Shown: one piece after another, positions 34,465 through 43,400 of the stretch
Numbering within the stretch: the stretch's first letter is position 1
How the letters are laid out: each line of letters starts with the position of its first letter
From: Streptomyces sp. NBC_01232
Lineage (GTDB): Bacteria; Actinomycetota; Actinomycetes; Streptomycetales; Streptomycetaceae
Length of the DNA stretch: 64,000 bases
Direction of reading: 5' to 3'
NCBI RefSeq assembly: GCF_035989885.1
Contig: NZ_CP108518.1
Span: 7,617,001 to 7,681,000 of the forward strand
Position numbers and translations under genes: made by a program
The notes under the pieces: generated by a model
Databases searched by the model: none
What the model saw: only the letters and a program-made list of their open reading frames with translations
What the model was told of the DNA's origin: nothing

Positions 34465-35703
34465 CTACAGGCGCCCCGTCTCGTCCAGGTAGTCCAGCAG
34501 GGCCGTGTCGACGTCGTCGCCGAACCTCGCGAGCGTCCGCGCGTCCTCGTCGTAGCGGTAGAGGTCCTGGCAGCCGATCCAGCGGTCGCGGGTCTTCGCG
34601 CCCGGCAGGTAGCCGTCGGCGACCGTGCCGACCTCCCAGTCGGGTTTGCCCGCGGTCTCCCAGCAGCTGGCCAGGGTGCCGTCCGCGCTGACCACCGCGC
34701 CGTAGCGGCCGTCGGTGTGACCGCAGGTGGCACAGGACTTGCGGGCGCCGGGGCGGCTCACGGTGAAGCCCAGGTCCAAGGCCCGGCGCTGCCACCTGGC
34801 GAAGGCGGCCGGGAGTTCGCCCGTGTGCAGCAGGCTGTTGGCGTAGCCGACCCCCACGTCGCCGATGCGGGCGAAGTACAGCGTGCACCGGGCGGGGTCG
34901 AGCGCGGCGGCGAGCCGGTCGACCAGGGCGTCCACGCCGTGGAAGGTCTCCTGGGAGACGTTCACCCGCAGCGTCCACTGGAGCGCGGTGCCCTCGGAGG
35001 CCTTGGCGATATTGCCGACGATCTTGTCGAAGGTGGCGCCGCCGTCCGCCCGGCCGACCCGGATCCGGTCGTGGTCGGCGCGGTCGCCGTCGAAGGTGAC
35101 CTGGACGGACGTCAGTCCGAGGTCCGCGAGCCGACGGGCGAGGGACGGGGTGAGCAGCGTCGCGTTGGAGATCATCCAGGCCGAGGTCGGCGCGATCCCC
35201 GCGGCCCGTTCCAGCAGTTCCAGGCAGCCCCGCGGATTGAGCAGGGGTTCTCCGCCGAAGAGCAGGATCCTGAGCTTCTCCAGGCCGACGGCGGCCATGT
35301 GCCGCTCGGTGAAGCCGAGGATCTCGGTGATGGTCTTCGAGGTGAGGCGGGTCTGGGCGATCCGGGGCGGCCGGCTGCCGCCCAACTGGTCCTGGGCGGT
35401 GTTCTGGAAGCAGTAGCCGCAGCCCAGGTTGCAGTGCGTGCTGGTGAGGACGGTCAGCGAATAGGCGCTGATCCGGCCGGGGGTGAACATCCCGCTCTCG
35501 TGCAGCCGCTGCTCCGCGTCGGGGCGCAGGGCTCCGTCGGCGGAGACGTGGTGGTCGCGGAGACGGGCCACCCCGCCCGGGCCCAGGAACCACCAGTTCC
35601 GCTCGCCCTTCAGGAGACGGGCGCCAAAGGGGAGGGGTGCGGGCGGGGCGGCCGGGCTCAGTTTCACGGGCAGGCCGATATTCACCGCTTGGTCGATGCT
35701 CAC
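34465..35703 (-). CDS. Radical SAM/SPASM peptide-modifying enzyme 1
   Basis: A 412-residue radical SAM protein. The cluster-binding motif is CNLGCGYCFQ (CxxxCxxC, ~94-101). The SAM-binding GGEP is in LFGGEPLLNP. A C-terminal SPASM-type region has several cysteines (KSCATCGHTDG at ~323, LASCWETAG, IGCQDLY) and could hold auxiliary iron-sulfur clusters. This layout is typical of enzymes that cross-link or otherwise modify RiPP precursors. The GTG start overlaps the stop of DUF6895 paralogue A (GTGA). Its substrates are most likely the two EDIEVVAH peptides of this operon. The chemistry (thioether, C-C cyclophane, epimerisation or other) cannot be told from sequence. Confidence 0.92.
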   Translation of the reverse strand: MSIDQAVNIGLPVKLSPAAPPAPLPFGARLLKGERNWWFLGPGGVARLRDHHVSADGALRPDAEQRLHESGMFTPGRISAYSLTVLTSTHCNLGCGYCFQNTAQDQLGGSRPPRIAQTRLTSKTITEILGFTERHMAAVGLEKLRILLFGGEPLLNPRGCLELLERAAGIAPTSAWMISNATLLTPSLARRLADLGLTSVQVTFDGDRADHDRIRVGRADGGATFDKIVGNIAKASEGTALQWTLRVNVSQETFHGVDALVDRLAAALDPARCTLYFARIGDVGVGYANSLLHTGELPAAFARWQRRALDLGFTVSRPGARKSCATCGHTDGRYGAVVSADGTLASCWETAGKPDWEVGTVADGYLPGAKTRDRWIGCQDLYRYDEDARTLARFGDDVDTALLDYLDETGRL

Positions 35704-36668
35704 AGGGTCTCCCGTATTGCCGTTGCCGTTGCCGCTGTCAGGGCGGGGTCGTCGGTCCGGCCGCCGGTGACGATCAGCGTCACCAGCGCCACGACGAGGG
35801 TCACTTTGTAGGACTTGCGGAAGTATTCGACGGGCGTGGCGTCCGCCGGGAGCCGCTCGGTGGCGGAGCGTCCGGGGATCGCTCCGTCGGGGGCCTGGGC
35901 CGCGGCGAGCATTCGCAGGGCGGCCGCGCCGGAGGGGGTGCGCAGCGGATCCGCGCCCAGGCAGTACTGGGCGAGCAGCAGCTTCGCCGCGACGTCCCAG
36001 TCGCCGAGCGCCACGCAGTGGTCCGTCAGCCTTTCCACCACGCGCAGCGCCCGCGCCCGTTCCCCCTCGGGAAGGAGCGGATCGCGCAGGCCGAAGTCGC
36101 TCAGGTAGAGAAGGGTGTGCGCAACCTGGCAGCCGTCCAGGTCGGCCACGGCCAGTGTGGCGGCGCGGGGGAGCGGACTCGCCTCGTACAGCTCCTCGTA
36201 CGGGGCGAACCCGTGCGGGGCGCCCGCGAGATCGGCGTAGAACCTGGCCTCGAGATGCAGGAACGGCGGCTTGCGGCCCGGCGTCAGGTAGTTGCCGGCA
36301 GAGAGCCGGGCCAGCACGGCACGGGGCGCGTCGGCGGCGGCGCCGGCCGGTGCCAGTGCCGCGTACATCAGCTCGAACTGCCGTGCGTACCTGTCGTCGA
36401 GGGTGAGGAGCTGCGGGAAGTCGGGCCGCTGCCAGACGTGTTCGACCACCTTGGTCACCTCGGCCAGGGCGGGGTCCGAGGGTGCGCACTTCTCCCAGTA
36501 GCGGCGGAGCATCGCGAGCTGCAGGAGGGCCTTCACCCGTGGGGTCACCGGCAGTTCGGCGTGCGCGGCCGGGGAGTCGAGGTACGCCGCGTGCAGCCCC
36601 ATCCACCGCCGCGCGCCCGCCGACAGGCCGGCCGCGGCCTCGTCCATGCCCACTGATCGCGTACTCAT
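35700..36668 (-). CDS. DUF6895-like protein, paralogue A
   Basis: A 322-residue helical protein starting with ATG at 36668 behind a GAGGAGA ribosome binding site. The conserved blocks are VAHTLLYLSDFGLRDPLLP, LGDWDVAAKLLLAQYCLGAD, AQAPDGAIPGRSA and FRKSYKVTLVVALVTLIV. It is a paralogue of the 33533-34462 product; the two flank the radical SAM gene. Two paralogues and two precursor peptides in one operon suggest that each may serve one peptide, but this is inference. No signal peptide or catalytic motif was found. Confidence 0.82.
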   Translation of the reverse strand: MSTRSVGMDEAAAGLSAGARRWMGLHAAYLDSPAAHAELPVTPRVKALLQLAMLRRYWEKCAPSDPALAEVTKVVEHVWQRPDFPQLLTLDDRYARQFELMYAALAPAGAAADAPRAVLARLSAGNYLTPGRKPPFLHLEARFYADLAGAPHGFAPYEELYEASPLPRAATLAVADLDGCQVAHTLLYLSDFGLRDPLLPEGERARALRVVERLTDHCVALGDWDVAAKLLLAQYCLGADPLRTPSGAAALRMLAAAQAPDGAIPGRSATERLPADATPVEYFRKSYKVTLVVALVTLIVTGGRTDDPALTAATATAIRETL

Positions 36669-36676
36669 GGTTCTCC

Positions 36677-37882
36677 TCAACAGACGGCCTGGGCCGGGAA
36701 GGCGGGGGGTGCGCCGGCCGTGGGAGCGGCGGACGCGCCGGCCACCCGCTCGGCGATGTCGGCCGCGCGTGCCGCACTGTCGGTGGCGGCCAGCCTGCCG
36801 CCGAGTGCGTGGGCACGGGCCCGCAGACCGTCGTCCCGCCACGCGGACTCCAGCAGCGCCGAGGCCTCCACGGCCGGGTTGTTCGGGAAGTGCACGGCCA
36901 CGCCGGCCCGCAGGCAGGCGCCGGTGAGCAGGGGCTGCTCGGAGCCGTTGGGTGACAGCGCGAGGGGCCGGCCGCGCAGGAGCGCGGCCAGCACGGGCGC
37001 GGAGGTGCCGCTGCTCAGCACGAGCCCGGCGCGGTCGACGAGCGGGCCCATCCATCGTTTGCGGACCAGCAGGATGTCGGCCTCCGCGGCGGGCCGCGGG
37101 TCGGTCGAACGGCCCTGCTCGACCACGGCCTGGAACCGGCCACCGGTGAAGGCCTCGTTGAGCCGCGGCCACAGGCTCCTGCCCTCGAAGAAGCGGCCGA
37201 GATGGACGTAGACGACGGGCTTGCCGTTGCGCGCCAGATGGTCCCCGATCGCCTCGACCTCCGCCGGGTCGGGCGCCGGTTCCCAGGACAGGGGCCCCAC
37301 GTGCCGGACCCGCTCGGGCAGCCGCGCACCCGGATACTCCAGCTCCGGATCCCCCCGCAGCAGCAACGCGTCGCCCAGCAGCGGCTCGTCCCCCCACCGT
37401 GAGGCCCGTCCCGCCAGACCGACCTCCCCCCGGACATCGGCGTGGATCCGCAGGCAGTCGTGGGTCCGGCTCTGCCGCGTCCGCCCCAGATGCGGCTCGT
37501 CGTCCCCGCCGGCCCGGTAGTCCCACAGGTGCACCGAGAGCCCGACCACCACCACCGGGATGTCCAGTGCCTCGGCGGCGAGCAGGGCGCCGTTGCACAG
37601 TACGGAGGTGACCAGCAGGTCGGCCCCCGTCTCCTTGGCCACGCGCAGCGTCGCCCGGTACTGCGCCGCGCCGGTCGGCCCCCACCACGTGGCGGAAAAC
37701 GCCCGGTGGCCGCCGAAGTCCTCCGCCGCCGCGAACGGCAGTCCGGCATCGGCGGCGACGGACGCCGCGGTGGACCGGCCCAGCACGCTGACGTGATGGC
37801 CGCGGCGCCGTAGTTCCCGGCCGGCCGCGATCGCCGGATGGAGGTAGCCGCCGTCACTGAGCGGGCAGAGAAGGATCTTCAT
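36677..37882 (-). CDS. GT-B glycosyltransferase (UGT/GT1-like)
   Basis: A 401-residue protein. The N-terminus MKILLCPLSDGGYLHPAIA with GRELRRRGHHVSVLG is the acceptor-domain start of GT1-type GT-B enzymes. The C-terminal half shows KPVVYVHLGRFF, LLVRKRWMGPLVDRAGLVLS, then SGTSAPVLAALLRGRPLALS and SEQPLLTGACLRAGV, the nucleotide-sugar-binding region of the family in a divergent form. It lies between precursor B and the DUF6895/radical SAM genes, so a glycosylated peptide product is likely. No dedicated sugar-nucleotide biosynthesis genes are nearby, implying use of a primary-metabolism donor. Confidence 0.87.
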   Translation of the reverse strand: MKILLCPLSDGGYLHPAIAAGRELRRRGHHVSVLGRSTAASVAADAGLPFAAAEDFGGHRAFSATWWGPTGAAQYRATLRVAKETGADLLVTSVLCNGALLAAEALDIPVVVVGLSVHLWDYRAGGDDEPHLGRTRQSRTHDCLRIHADVRGEVGLAGRASRWGDEPLLGDALLLRGDPELEYPGARLPERVRHVGPLSWEPAPDPAEVEAIGDHLARNGKPVVYVHLGRFFEGRSLWPRLNEAFTGGRFQAVVEQGRSTDPRPAAEADILLVRKRWMGPLVDRAGLVLSSGTSAPVLAALLRGRPLALSPNGSEQPLLTGACLRAGVAVHFPNNPAVEASALLESAWRDDGLRARAHALGGRLAATDSAARAADIAERVAGASAAPTAGAPPAFPAQAVC

Positions 37883-37929
37883 GAGGTGCCGCTCCCTACG
37901 GCGTGGCGCTGCTCCGGTGCCAGGGTGGC

Positions 37930-37978
37930 CGCGGGCCCCCGGCTCTGGGCAGGATCTGCCAGAGCCGGGCGGCCCGCG
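37930..37978 (-). terminator. Large hairpin behind precursor B (attenuator candidate)
   Basis: An outer stem CGCGGGCC/GGCCCGCG (37930-37937/37971-37978) encloses a 13-bp stem, CCGGCTCTGGGCAG (37939-37952) with CTGCCAGAGCCGG (37956-37968), one G bulged. It lies between the precursor stop and the glycosyltransferase start. Partial termination here would keep precursor transcript in excess over the enzymes, as is common in RiPP operons. Confidence 0.7.
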
Positions 37979-38004
37979 CGGTGCTCAGGCTCGAGGAGGA
38001 GTGA

Positions 38005-38118
38005 TCACATCTCCGCGGAGTGGTTGACGATGCAGCCGGCCTCGGCCTCTTCGTCCTCGCGGTGGGCGACGACCTCGATGTCCTCGTTCTCGGTCTCGGG
38101 GGTGATGTTCTCGCTCAT
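38005..38118 (-). CDS. RiPP precursor peptide B (EDIEVVAH leader)
   Basis: A 37-residue acidic peptide, MSENITPETENEDIEVVAH onward, ending EAGCIVNHSAEM. AAAGGAG lies five to six bases ahead of the ATG at 38118. It shares the leader block EDIEVVAH-x-x-Asp-Glu-Glu and the Cys-x-x-Asn-x-Ser core with the peptide at 31986-32105. It is the first gene of the minus-strand operon and is followed by a large hairpin, then the glycosyltransferase gene. His in B replaces Arg in A inside the core. Conservation between two distant positions of one operon is the main evidence that it is real. Confidence 0.85.
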   Translation of the reverse strand: MSENITPETENEDIEVVAHREDEEAEAGCIVNHSAEM

Positions 38119-38434
38119 GTTCTTCTCCTTTGGTTGTCGGCGTCGTTCCGCCGGCTGAGAAGGAAGTTACGGACGCCCGGTACGGGAACGCCTGGCCACC
38201 GGTTCGGCGCCGGTATACGCCGAGCACACGGACGCAGTACGGCCCCCGAACCCCGCGGTGCGCCCCGCCCCGCCCTGTCGCACGCGCCGCCGCGCACCGG
38301 CGTCCGGCCGTCCCGACCTGCGGACCAACCGATCACCAGGCGTTCGTGAACCGGTAGTTGGCCGCGCACCGGCACGATCCGGGGCATGGTCCGCGCGCGG
38401 CACGAGCGCGCGGCACGAGTACAGAGGGGGAGAC
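38119..38434. promoter_or_regulatory. Divergent promoter region of two radical SAM operons
   Basis: These ~315 bases separate precursor B (minus) from the second radical SAM gene (plus). GAACGCCTGGCCACCGGTTC (38185-38204) and CCAGGCGTTCGTGAACCGGT near 38337-38356 contain the same two boxes (CCAGGCGTTC and GAACCGGT) in different arrangement. On the minus strand TAACTT fits a -10, with one box copy at -35 distance, as in promoters activated by SARP proteins. A regulator site is therefore possible. No other gene is seen. Confidence 0.35.
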
Positions 38435-39520
38435 GTGGAACTGGCGGAGCTCATCGGCCTGCGACCGGTGCCCTGTGGCGGCCTGCTGGTGGCGCTCACC
38501 CGCCGCTGCCCCATGAGCTGCGCGCACTGCTCCACCAGCTCCTCCATGGCGGTCTCCGAGCAGCCCGACCCGGAACACCTGCTGCGCTTCATCGGTTCGT
38601 TCGGTACGCAGGACCGCCCCGAGGTGGTCATGCTGACCGGCGGCGAACCGTTGCTGCTCCCGGAACTGGCCACCCGCCTGGCCGGTCTCGCCCGCGCCGC
38701 GGGCTCCCGCGTGGCGCTGCTCAGCGGAATGTTCTTCGCCCGTGACGGGCGCGTCCCGGACCGGATCATGCGGGCGATCACGGCCCTCGACCACTTCTCG
38801 GCGAGCCTGGACGTCCACCACGAGCGCGAGGTTCCCCGTACGGAGGTGCTGCGCGCCCTGCGGGCCGTGCTCGACGCAGGGATTCCCGTCAGCGTCCACC
38901 TCACCGGTACCGGACCCGACGACCCGTATCTGGCGGACGCCGTCGCGGACGTCCGCCGCGTCTTCGCCGGCCGGGTGCCCCTGCTCGTCAACGAGGTCCG
39001 GCCGCTCGGCCGCGCCGCGGGCCTGGTCCGGGCGACACCTGCCGGACCGGACGGCTCCCGGGCGACGCCGTGCACCCTCGCGGCATGGCCCGTGATCGCC
39101 TTCGACGGGACCGTGGCCGCCTGCTGCAACCAGTGGACGGTGGACCGCCGTCCCGTCCCCCCGCACCTGCGGCTCGGACACATCGCCGACGACGACTGGC
39201 CGGCCGTCCGCGAACGATCCCTCGGCTCCCCGGTGCTGCGGATGCTGCGCGCCGTCGGCCCCCGGCGGCTGCACGCCCGCTACGAGACCTCGCCGCCCCC
39301 GGACGGCTACTGCCGCAGCTGCCACGCACTCGCCGACCGCCCCGACGCGCTCGCGGGCGCGGCCCGCGACGCCGGCGGCCGTGTCGGCGAACTCCTCGAC
39401 CGGCTCAGCACGGAACAGCAGCTCGCCGACGGACCCGCCGCCCTGGTACGCCGCATGGGGTGCGCCCGCTACGCGCACCTGGTCGAGTCCCTTCCCGCCG
39501 AGGAGGGGAGCAGTCGATGA
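38435..39520 (+). CDS. Radical SAM enzyme 2 with Cys-rich C-terminus
   Basis: A 361-residue radical SAM protein starting with GTG at 38435 behind GAGGGGGAG. The cluster motif is CPMSCAHCS (CxxxCxxC, ~24-31) and the SAM motif is in MLTGGEPLLLPE. The C-terminal half has CTLAAWPVIAFDGTVAACCNQ-like and YCRSCHALAD segments, consistent with a short SPASM-type auxiliary cluster region. Its stop overlaps the start of the di-iron protein gene (ATGA). It is not closely similar to the enzyme at 34465-35703. The probable substrate is the 80-residue peptide at 40176-40418. Confidence 0.9.
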   Translation: MELAELIGLRPVPCGGLLVALTRRCPMSCAHCSTSSSMAVSEQPDPEHLLRFIGSFGTQDRPEVVMLTGGEPLLLPELATRLAGLARAAGSRVALLSGMFFARDGRVPDRIMRAITALDHFSASLDVHHEREVPRTEVLRALRAVLDAGIPVSVHLTGTGPDDPYLADAVADVRRVFAGRVPLLVNEVRPLGRAAGLVRATPAGPDGSRATPCTLAAWPVIAFDGTVAACCNQWTVDRRPVPPHLRLGHIADDDWPAVRERSLGSPVLRMLRAVGPRRLHARYETSPPPDGYCRSCHALADRPDALAGAARDAGGRVGELLDRLSTEQQLADGPAALVRRMGCARYAHLVESLPAEEGSSR

Positions 39521-40179
39521 CCGCGACCGCATCCTTCGCGCTCAGGACCAAGCTCGCGCCCACCACCACCGCCCTGAGGGCCGCGACCGCCCTCCTGTGG
39601 CGACCGGAAGGACTGCGGCAGCGGTACCTGCGCTACCTGGCAGCCATGCATCCACTCGTACGGGCCTCGGTGCCGTTGCTGGAGCGGGCCGCCGAGCGGT
39701 GCGCCGAGCTGGACGACCCGGCCGCGCGGAGCCTCGCGGCCTATTGCACACGCCACGCCGAGGAAGAGCGCGACCACGACGCCTGGCTGCTCGACGACCT
39801 CGCAGCCGCCGGTGCAGGGCCGGCCGCCGTGCCGCCCCCCGTCGTCGTCGAACTCGCCGGGGCGCAGTACTACCGGATCGAGCACGAGCACCCCGTCACG
39901 CTGCTCGGGTACATGGCGGTGCTGGAGGGCAACCCCCCCGGGCCCCGGCTCGCCGACCGCCTCATCGAGACCACCGGGCTCCCCGACGGCGCGTTCCGCA
40001 CCCTCAGGGAACACGCCGAACTCGACGGCGGCCACCTCGACGACCTTCACCGGGTGCTCGACGCACTCGCGCCGACCGCGGCACAGCAGACCGCCGTCTC
40101 CGTCAGCGCGCTGCACACGGCCCACCTGCTCACCCGCCTCTTCCTCTCCCTCGCCGCCGACCCCGGAGGACACCCGTGA
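39517..40179 (+). CDS. Heme-oxygenase-like di-iron (HDO) protein
   Basis: A 220-residue all-helical protein. HAEEERDHDAWLLDDL (~77-92) and HAELDGGHLDDLHRVLD (~168-184) are the Glu/His/Asp metal-ligand stretches of the heme-oxygenase-like di-iron oxidase and TenA/CADD-like group. Such enzymes carry out oxidative cleavage, hydroxylation or N-oxygenation. It overlaps the radical SAM gene by four bases and the precursor gene by four bases, so all three are co-translated. It probably acts as the second modifying enzyme on the peptide. Confidence 0.83.
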   Translation: MTATASFALRTKLAPTTTALRAATALLWRPEGLRQRYLRYLAAMHPLVRASVPLLERAAERCAELDDPAARSLAAYCTRHAEEERDHDAWLLDDLAAAGAGPAAVPPPVVVELAGAQYYRIEHEHPVTLLGYMAVLEGNPPGPRLADRLIETTGLPDGAFRTLREHAELDGGHLDDLHRVLDALAPTAAQQTAVSVSALHTAHLLTRLFLSLAADPGGHP

Positions 40180-40418
40180 CCGAGGACACCGTGCCGTACG
40201 AGGACGCCCCGTCCGGCGATGCCCCGTCCGAGCCCACCCTGGAGGCGCTGACCGCCGCGGGGTTCGACCTCGACGCCCTCAGCGAGGAGCAGTACGAGGT
40301 CCTGCGTGCCCTGGCCCCTGAAGAACTGGCTCTGCTGGTCGACATCAGGGGGCGGCTCGACGCGGCGGCTCCCGAGGTCCAGGCCCATGCCGACGTGGCG
40401 GGCGGCGCTCTCTTCTGA
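40176..40418 (+). CDS. RiPP precursor, aroma-sacti-like
   Basis: An 80-residue acidic peptide with GTG start overlapping the HDO stop (GTGA) and the strong site GGAGG ahead of it. The body, LTAAGFDLDALSEEQYEVL with RALAPEELALLVDIRGRLD, is a helical leader-like domain. The end, EVQAHADVAGGALF, carries a Gly-Gly near the C-terminus. This matches my memory of the family called aroma-sacti cluster domain, putative precursors found next to radical SAM genes. It has no cysteine, so a thioether product is unlikely despite that name. The mature part would be very short if cleavage follows Gly-Gly. Confidence 0.72.
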   Translation: MTEDTVPYEDAPSGDAPSEPTLEALTAAGFDLDALSEEQYEVLRALAPEELALLVDIRGRLDAAAPEVQAHADVAGGALF

Positions 40419-40458
40419 CCCCGGCCGCGCCGCGGTCCCGCGTCCACCGGAGGAATCC

Positions 40459-43400
40459 ATGCCTTGCGCCTCGTGCCGGAGCGAACTGCCGCCCGACGCC
40501 CGGTTCTGTCCCTTCTGCGGCAGCCCGTGCGCCCCCGGGCCGGTCACGGCCAAGCCGACCGGCCGCAAGGTCGTGACCGTCCTCTTCTGCGACCTGGTGG
40601 GTTCCACCGCGCTCTCCGGAGCACTGGACGCCGAAACCCTGCGCTCGGTCACGCTCCGCTGGTTCGACCTGATGAGACTGCGGATCGAGGAGCAGGGCGG
40701 CACCGTGGAGAAGTTCATCGGGGACGCCGTGATGGCCGTCTTCGGCGTGCCGACCGTGCGGGAGGACGACGCCCGGCGCGCGCTTGCCGCCGCCCTGGCC
40801 ATGCGGGAGGCACTCGCCGAGTTCAACGACCGGCTGGAGCAGGGCGTCGGCGTACGGCTGGAGATGCGCATCGGCCTCAACACCGGTCAGGCGGTCACGG
40901 GTTCGGCAACCCTTCGGCAGGCGATGGTCTCCGGCGAGGTGGTCAACGTCGCCGCGCGCCTGGAACAGAACGCCGCCGCCGGGGAGATCCTCATCGGAGC
41001 GGACACCCTGGCCGCTGCCGGACCGGGCGTCCGGACGACGGAGAGAGGCCGGCTGCTGCTCAAGGGCAAGAGCGACCGGGTCGCCGCGCACCGGCTGCTC
41101 GGCCTGGACGAGGAGGAGGGCCCGGAGGCGCTGCGCCGCTTCGACCTCGCCTTCGTCGGCCGGACCCACGAACTGGCCCTGATCGAAGCCGCGTTGGACC
41201 GTGTGGTGCGGACCCGCCGGGCCGGTCGCCTGGTGGTCGGCGGGGAGGCGGGCCAGGGCAAGACCAGACTCGTGCGGGAATGGCTCCACCGGGCCGCGGT
41301 CAAGACCGCGGCCGGCGGCCCCCGTCACGGCGTCGGGCGCTGCCGGTCCCGGGGCGAACAGCCCAGCCTCGGACCGCTCGCCGACGCCGTGGCCGACCTG
41401 CTGAGGCGCGGCGGCACACCCGTACCGTCGCCCGAACTGGACCTGCTCCGCCAGGGCCTGCTTCTGAACGGGACTCCCCACCCGTCGCCGGAGGACACCT
41501 GCGCCGCGCTCGCCAGGCTGCTCGCCGGGCTCTCCGAAACGGAGCCCGTGGTGCTGGTGATCGACGACTGCCACTGGGCCGCGCAGCCGCTCTTCGACGC
41601 CCTCGACCGGCTGCTGCGGGCACTCACCGACGCGGCCGTCCTCGTCATTGTGCTCACCCGCCCCCAACTCTTCGACGCACGGGCCGAACTGGCCCTGGAC
41701 GCCGTGCCGCTCGGCGGGCTCTCCGACGCCGAGGCACAACTCCTCGCGGCCGAGCTGACCGGGGGCACGGTGCACGGTGAGCCGCTCGGCCCCCGGGTCC
41801 TGGCACGGGTGGGCGGAAACCCGCTGCACCTGGAACAGCTGCTGGCCACGGGCAACCCGGTCGACGCGGACAGTGTCCCGCTCCCCCTCCAGGCCCTGAT
41901 CGGCGCCCGGATCGACGCGCTCGACCCGCCCGAGCACCGGGCGCTGGGCCTCGCGTCCGTCCTGGGCGGCGACTTCACCGCCGACGAACTGACGGCGCTC
42001 GCCGGACATCCCGCACCTTCGTGGACCGGGCCCGAACTCCGGCCCCTGCTGCACCGGCTGGTCCGGCACCGCCTGATCCGGCCGGACGGCGGAGCGTTCC
42101 GCTTCGCCGGAGGACTGATCCAGGAGGTCGTCTACGCCAGCCAGTCCAAGCAGAACCGGGCCGACCAGCACGAACGGGCGGCCCGACTGGACTCGGTCCG
42201 TCAGCGGGGCAGCGCGGCGGTCGGGGGCCATCTGGAACAGGCGTACCGCTACCGGGTCGAGCTGGGCGCCCAGGACGCGCACACCGACGGGCTGCGCCGG
42301 CGCGCCGCCGACGCGCTCGCCGAGGCCGGGCGGCTGGCGCTGGCCCACGCCGACCCCGTGTGGGCGGCCGACGTGCTGTCCCGTGCCACGGCCCGGTACC
42401 TGGCGGGCGAGCCGGGAAGTACGGCGACACGCCGGCGGCTCGGCCAGACGCTGCTGGACCTGGGGCGCGGCCCGGAAGGCCGGGCGCTGCTCGAAGAGGT
42501 GCTGGCCGAGGCCCTGGCCGGCGGCGGGGAGGCGGTGGAGACCGCGCACGCCCGCCTCGCCCTGGCCTCGGTCGGCCGGTCCGCGGGGCCGGACGAGTCA
42601 CCGGCGGAGGCCGCCGACGCCACGCTGCCGGTCTTCGCGGCGGCCGGTGACGACCTCGGCCAGGCCAGGGCCTGCCTGCGGCTGGCCCAGCGCGCCCAGG
42701 AACATGGCCGGCACCGTACGGCGGAGCGCCTGCTCGCCTGCGCGCTGGACCACGCCGTACGAGCCGACGCCGAGCCGGAGCGGGCCGCGGCCCTCGGAGC
42801 CATGGGGGTCTCGCTCTGGCGCGGCCCCCAACCGGTCGCGGACGCCGTGTCCCGTTGCCGCGAGCTCCTCGCCGACCAGGGGGCCGGCCGCCGGGCCGTC
42901 CGGCTGACGCTCAACTGCCCGCTGGCCGTGGTGCTGGCCCTCCACGACGACCGCGACGGGGCCCTGGCCTGCCTCGCGGAGGCGGAGCACCTCGCGAAGA
43001 GGCTCGGCTACGCCGAGGCCGACGCCTTCCTGCCGATCTTCACCGCGACCGTGGCCGACCTGACCGGCCGCCGGGAGGAGGCGCTCCTGAGCCTGGAGCG
43101 GGCCGCCACCGCCGCGCGGGACCTGGGCGCCACGGCGTTGCTGCGCAGTGCCCTGCGGGACACCGCCCGCATCCGGCTGGACCTGGGCGACTGGCGCACC
43201 GCCCGCGGCGTCCTCGCCGAACTGGAGGGGGAGCGGGCGCAACCGCCGCGCCCGCGCGCCGAGTCGGCGGACCTCGACGGCCTGCGCGCCCGGATCGCCG
43301 CCGCCCGGGGGCTGGCCAAGACCGCCACCCGGCTGGCCGCCAGGGCGCTCGCCTCCGCCGCCCGCACCGACTCGCCCGTCGTCCAGGGCACCGCCGCCCT

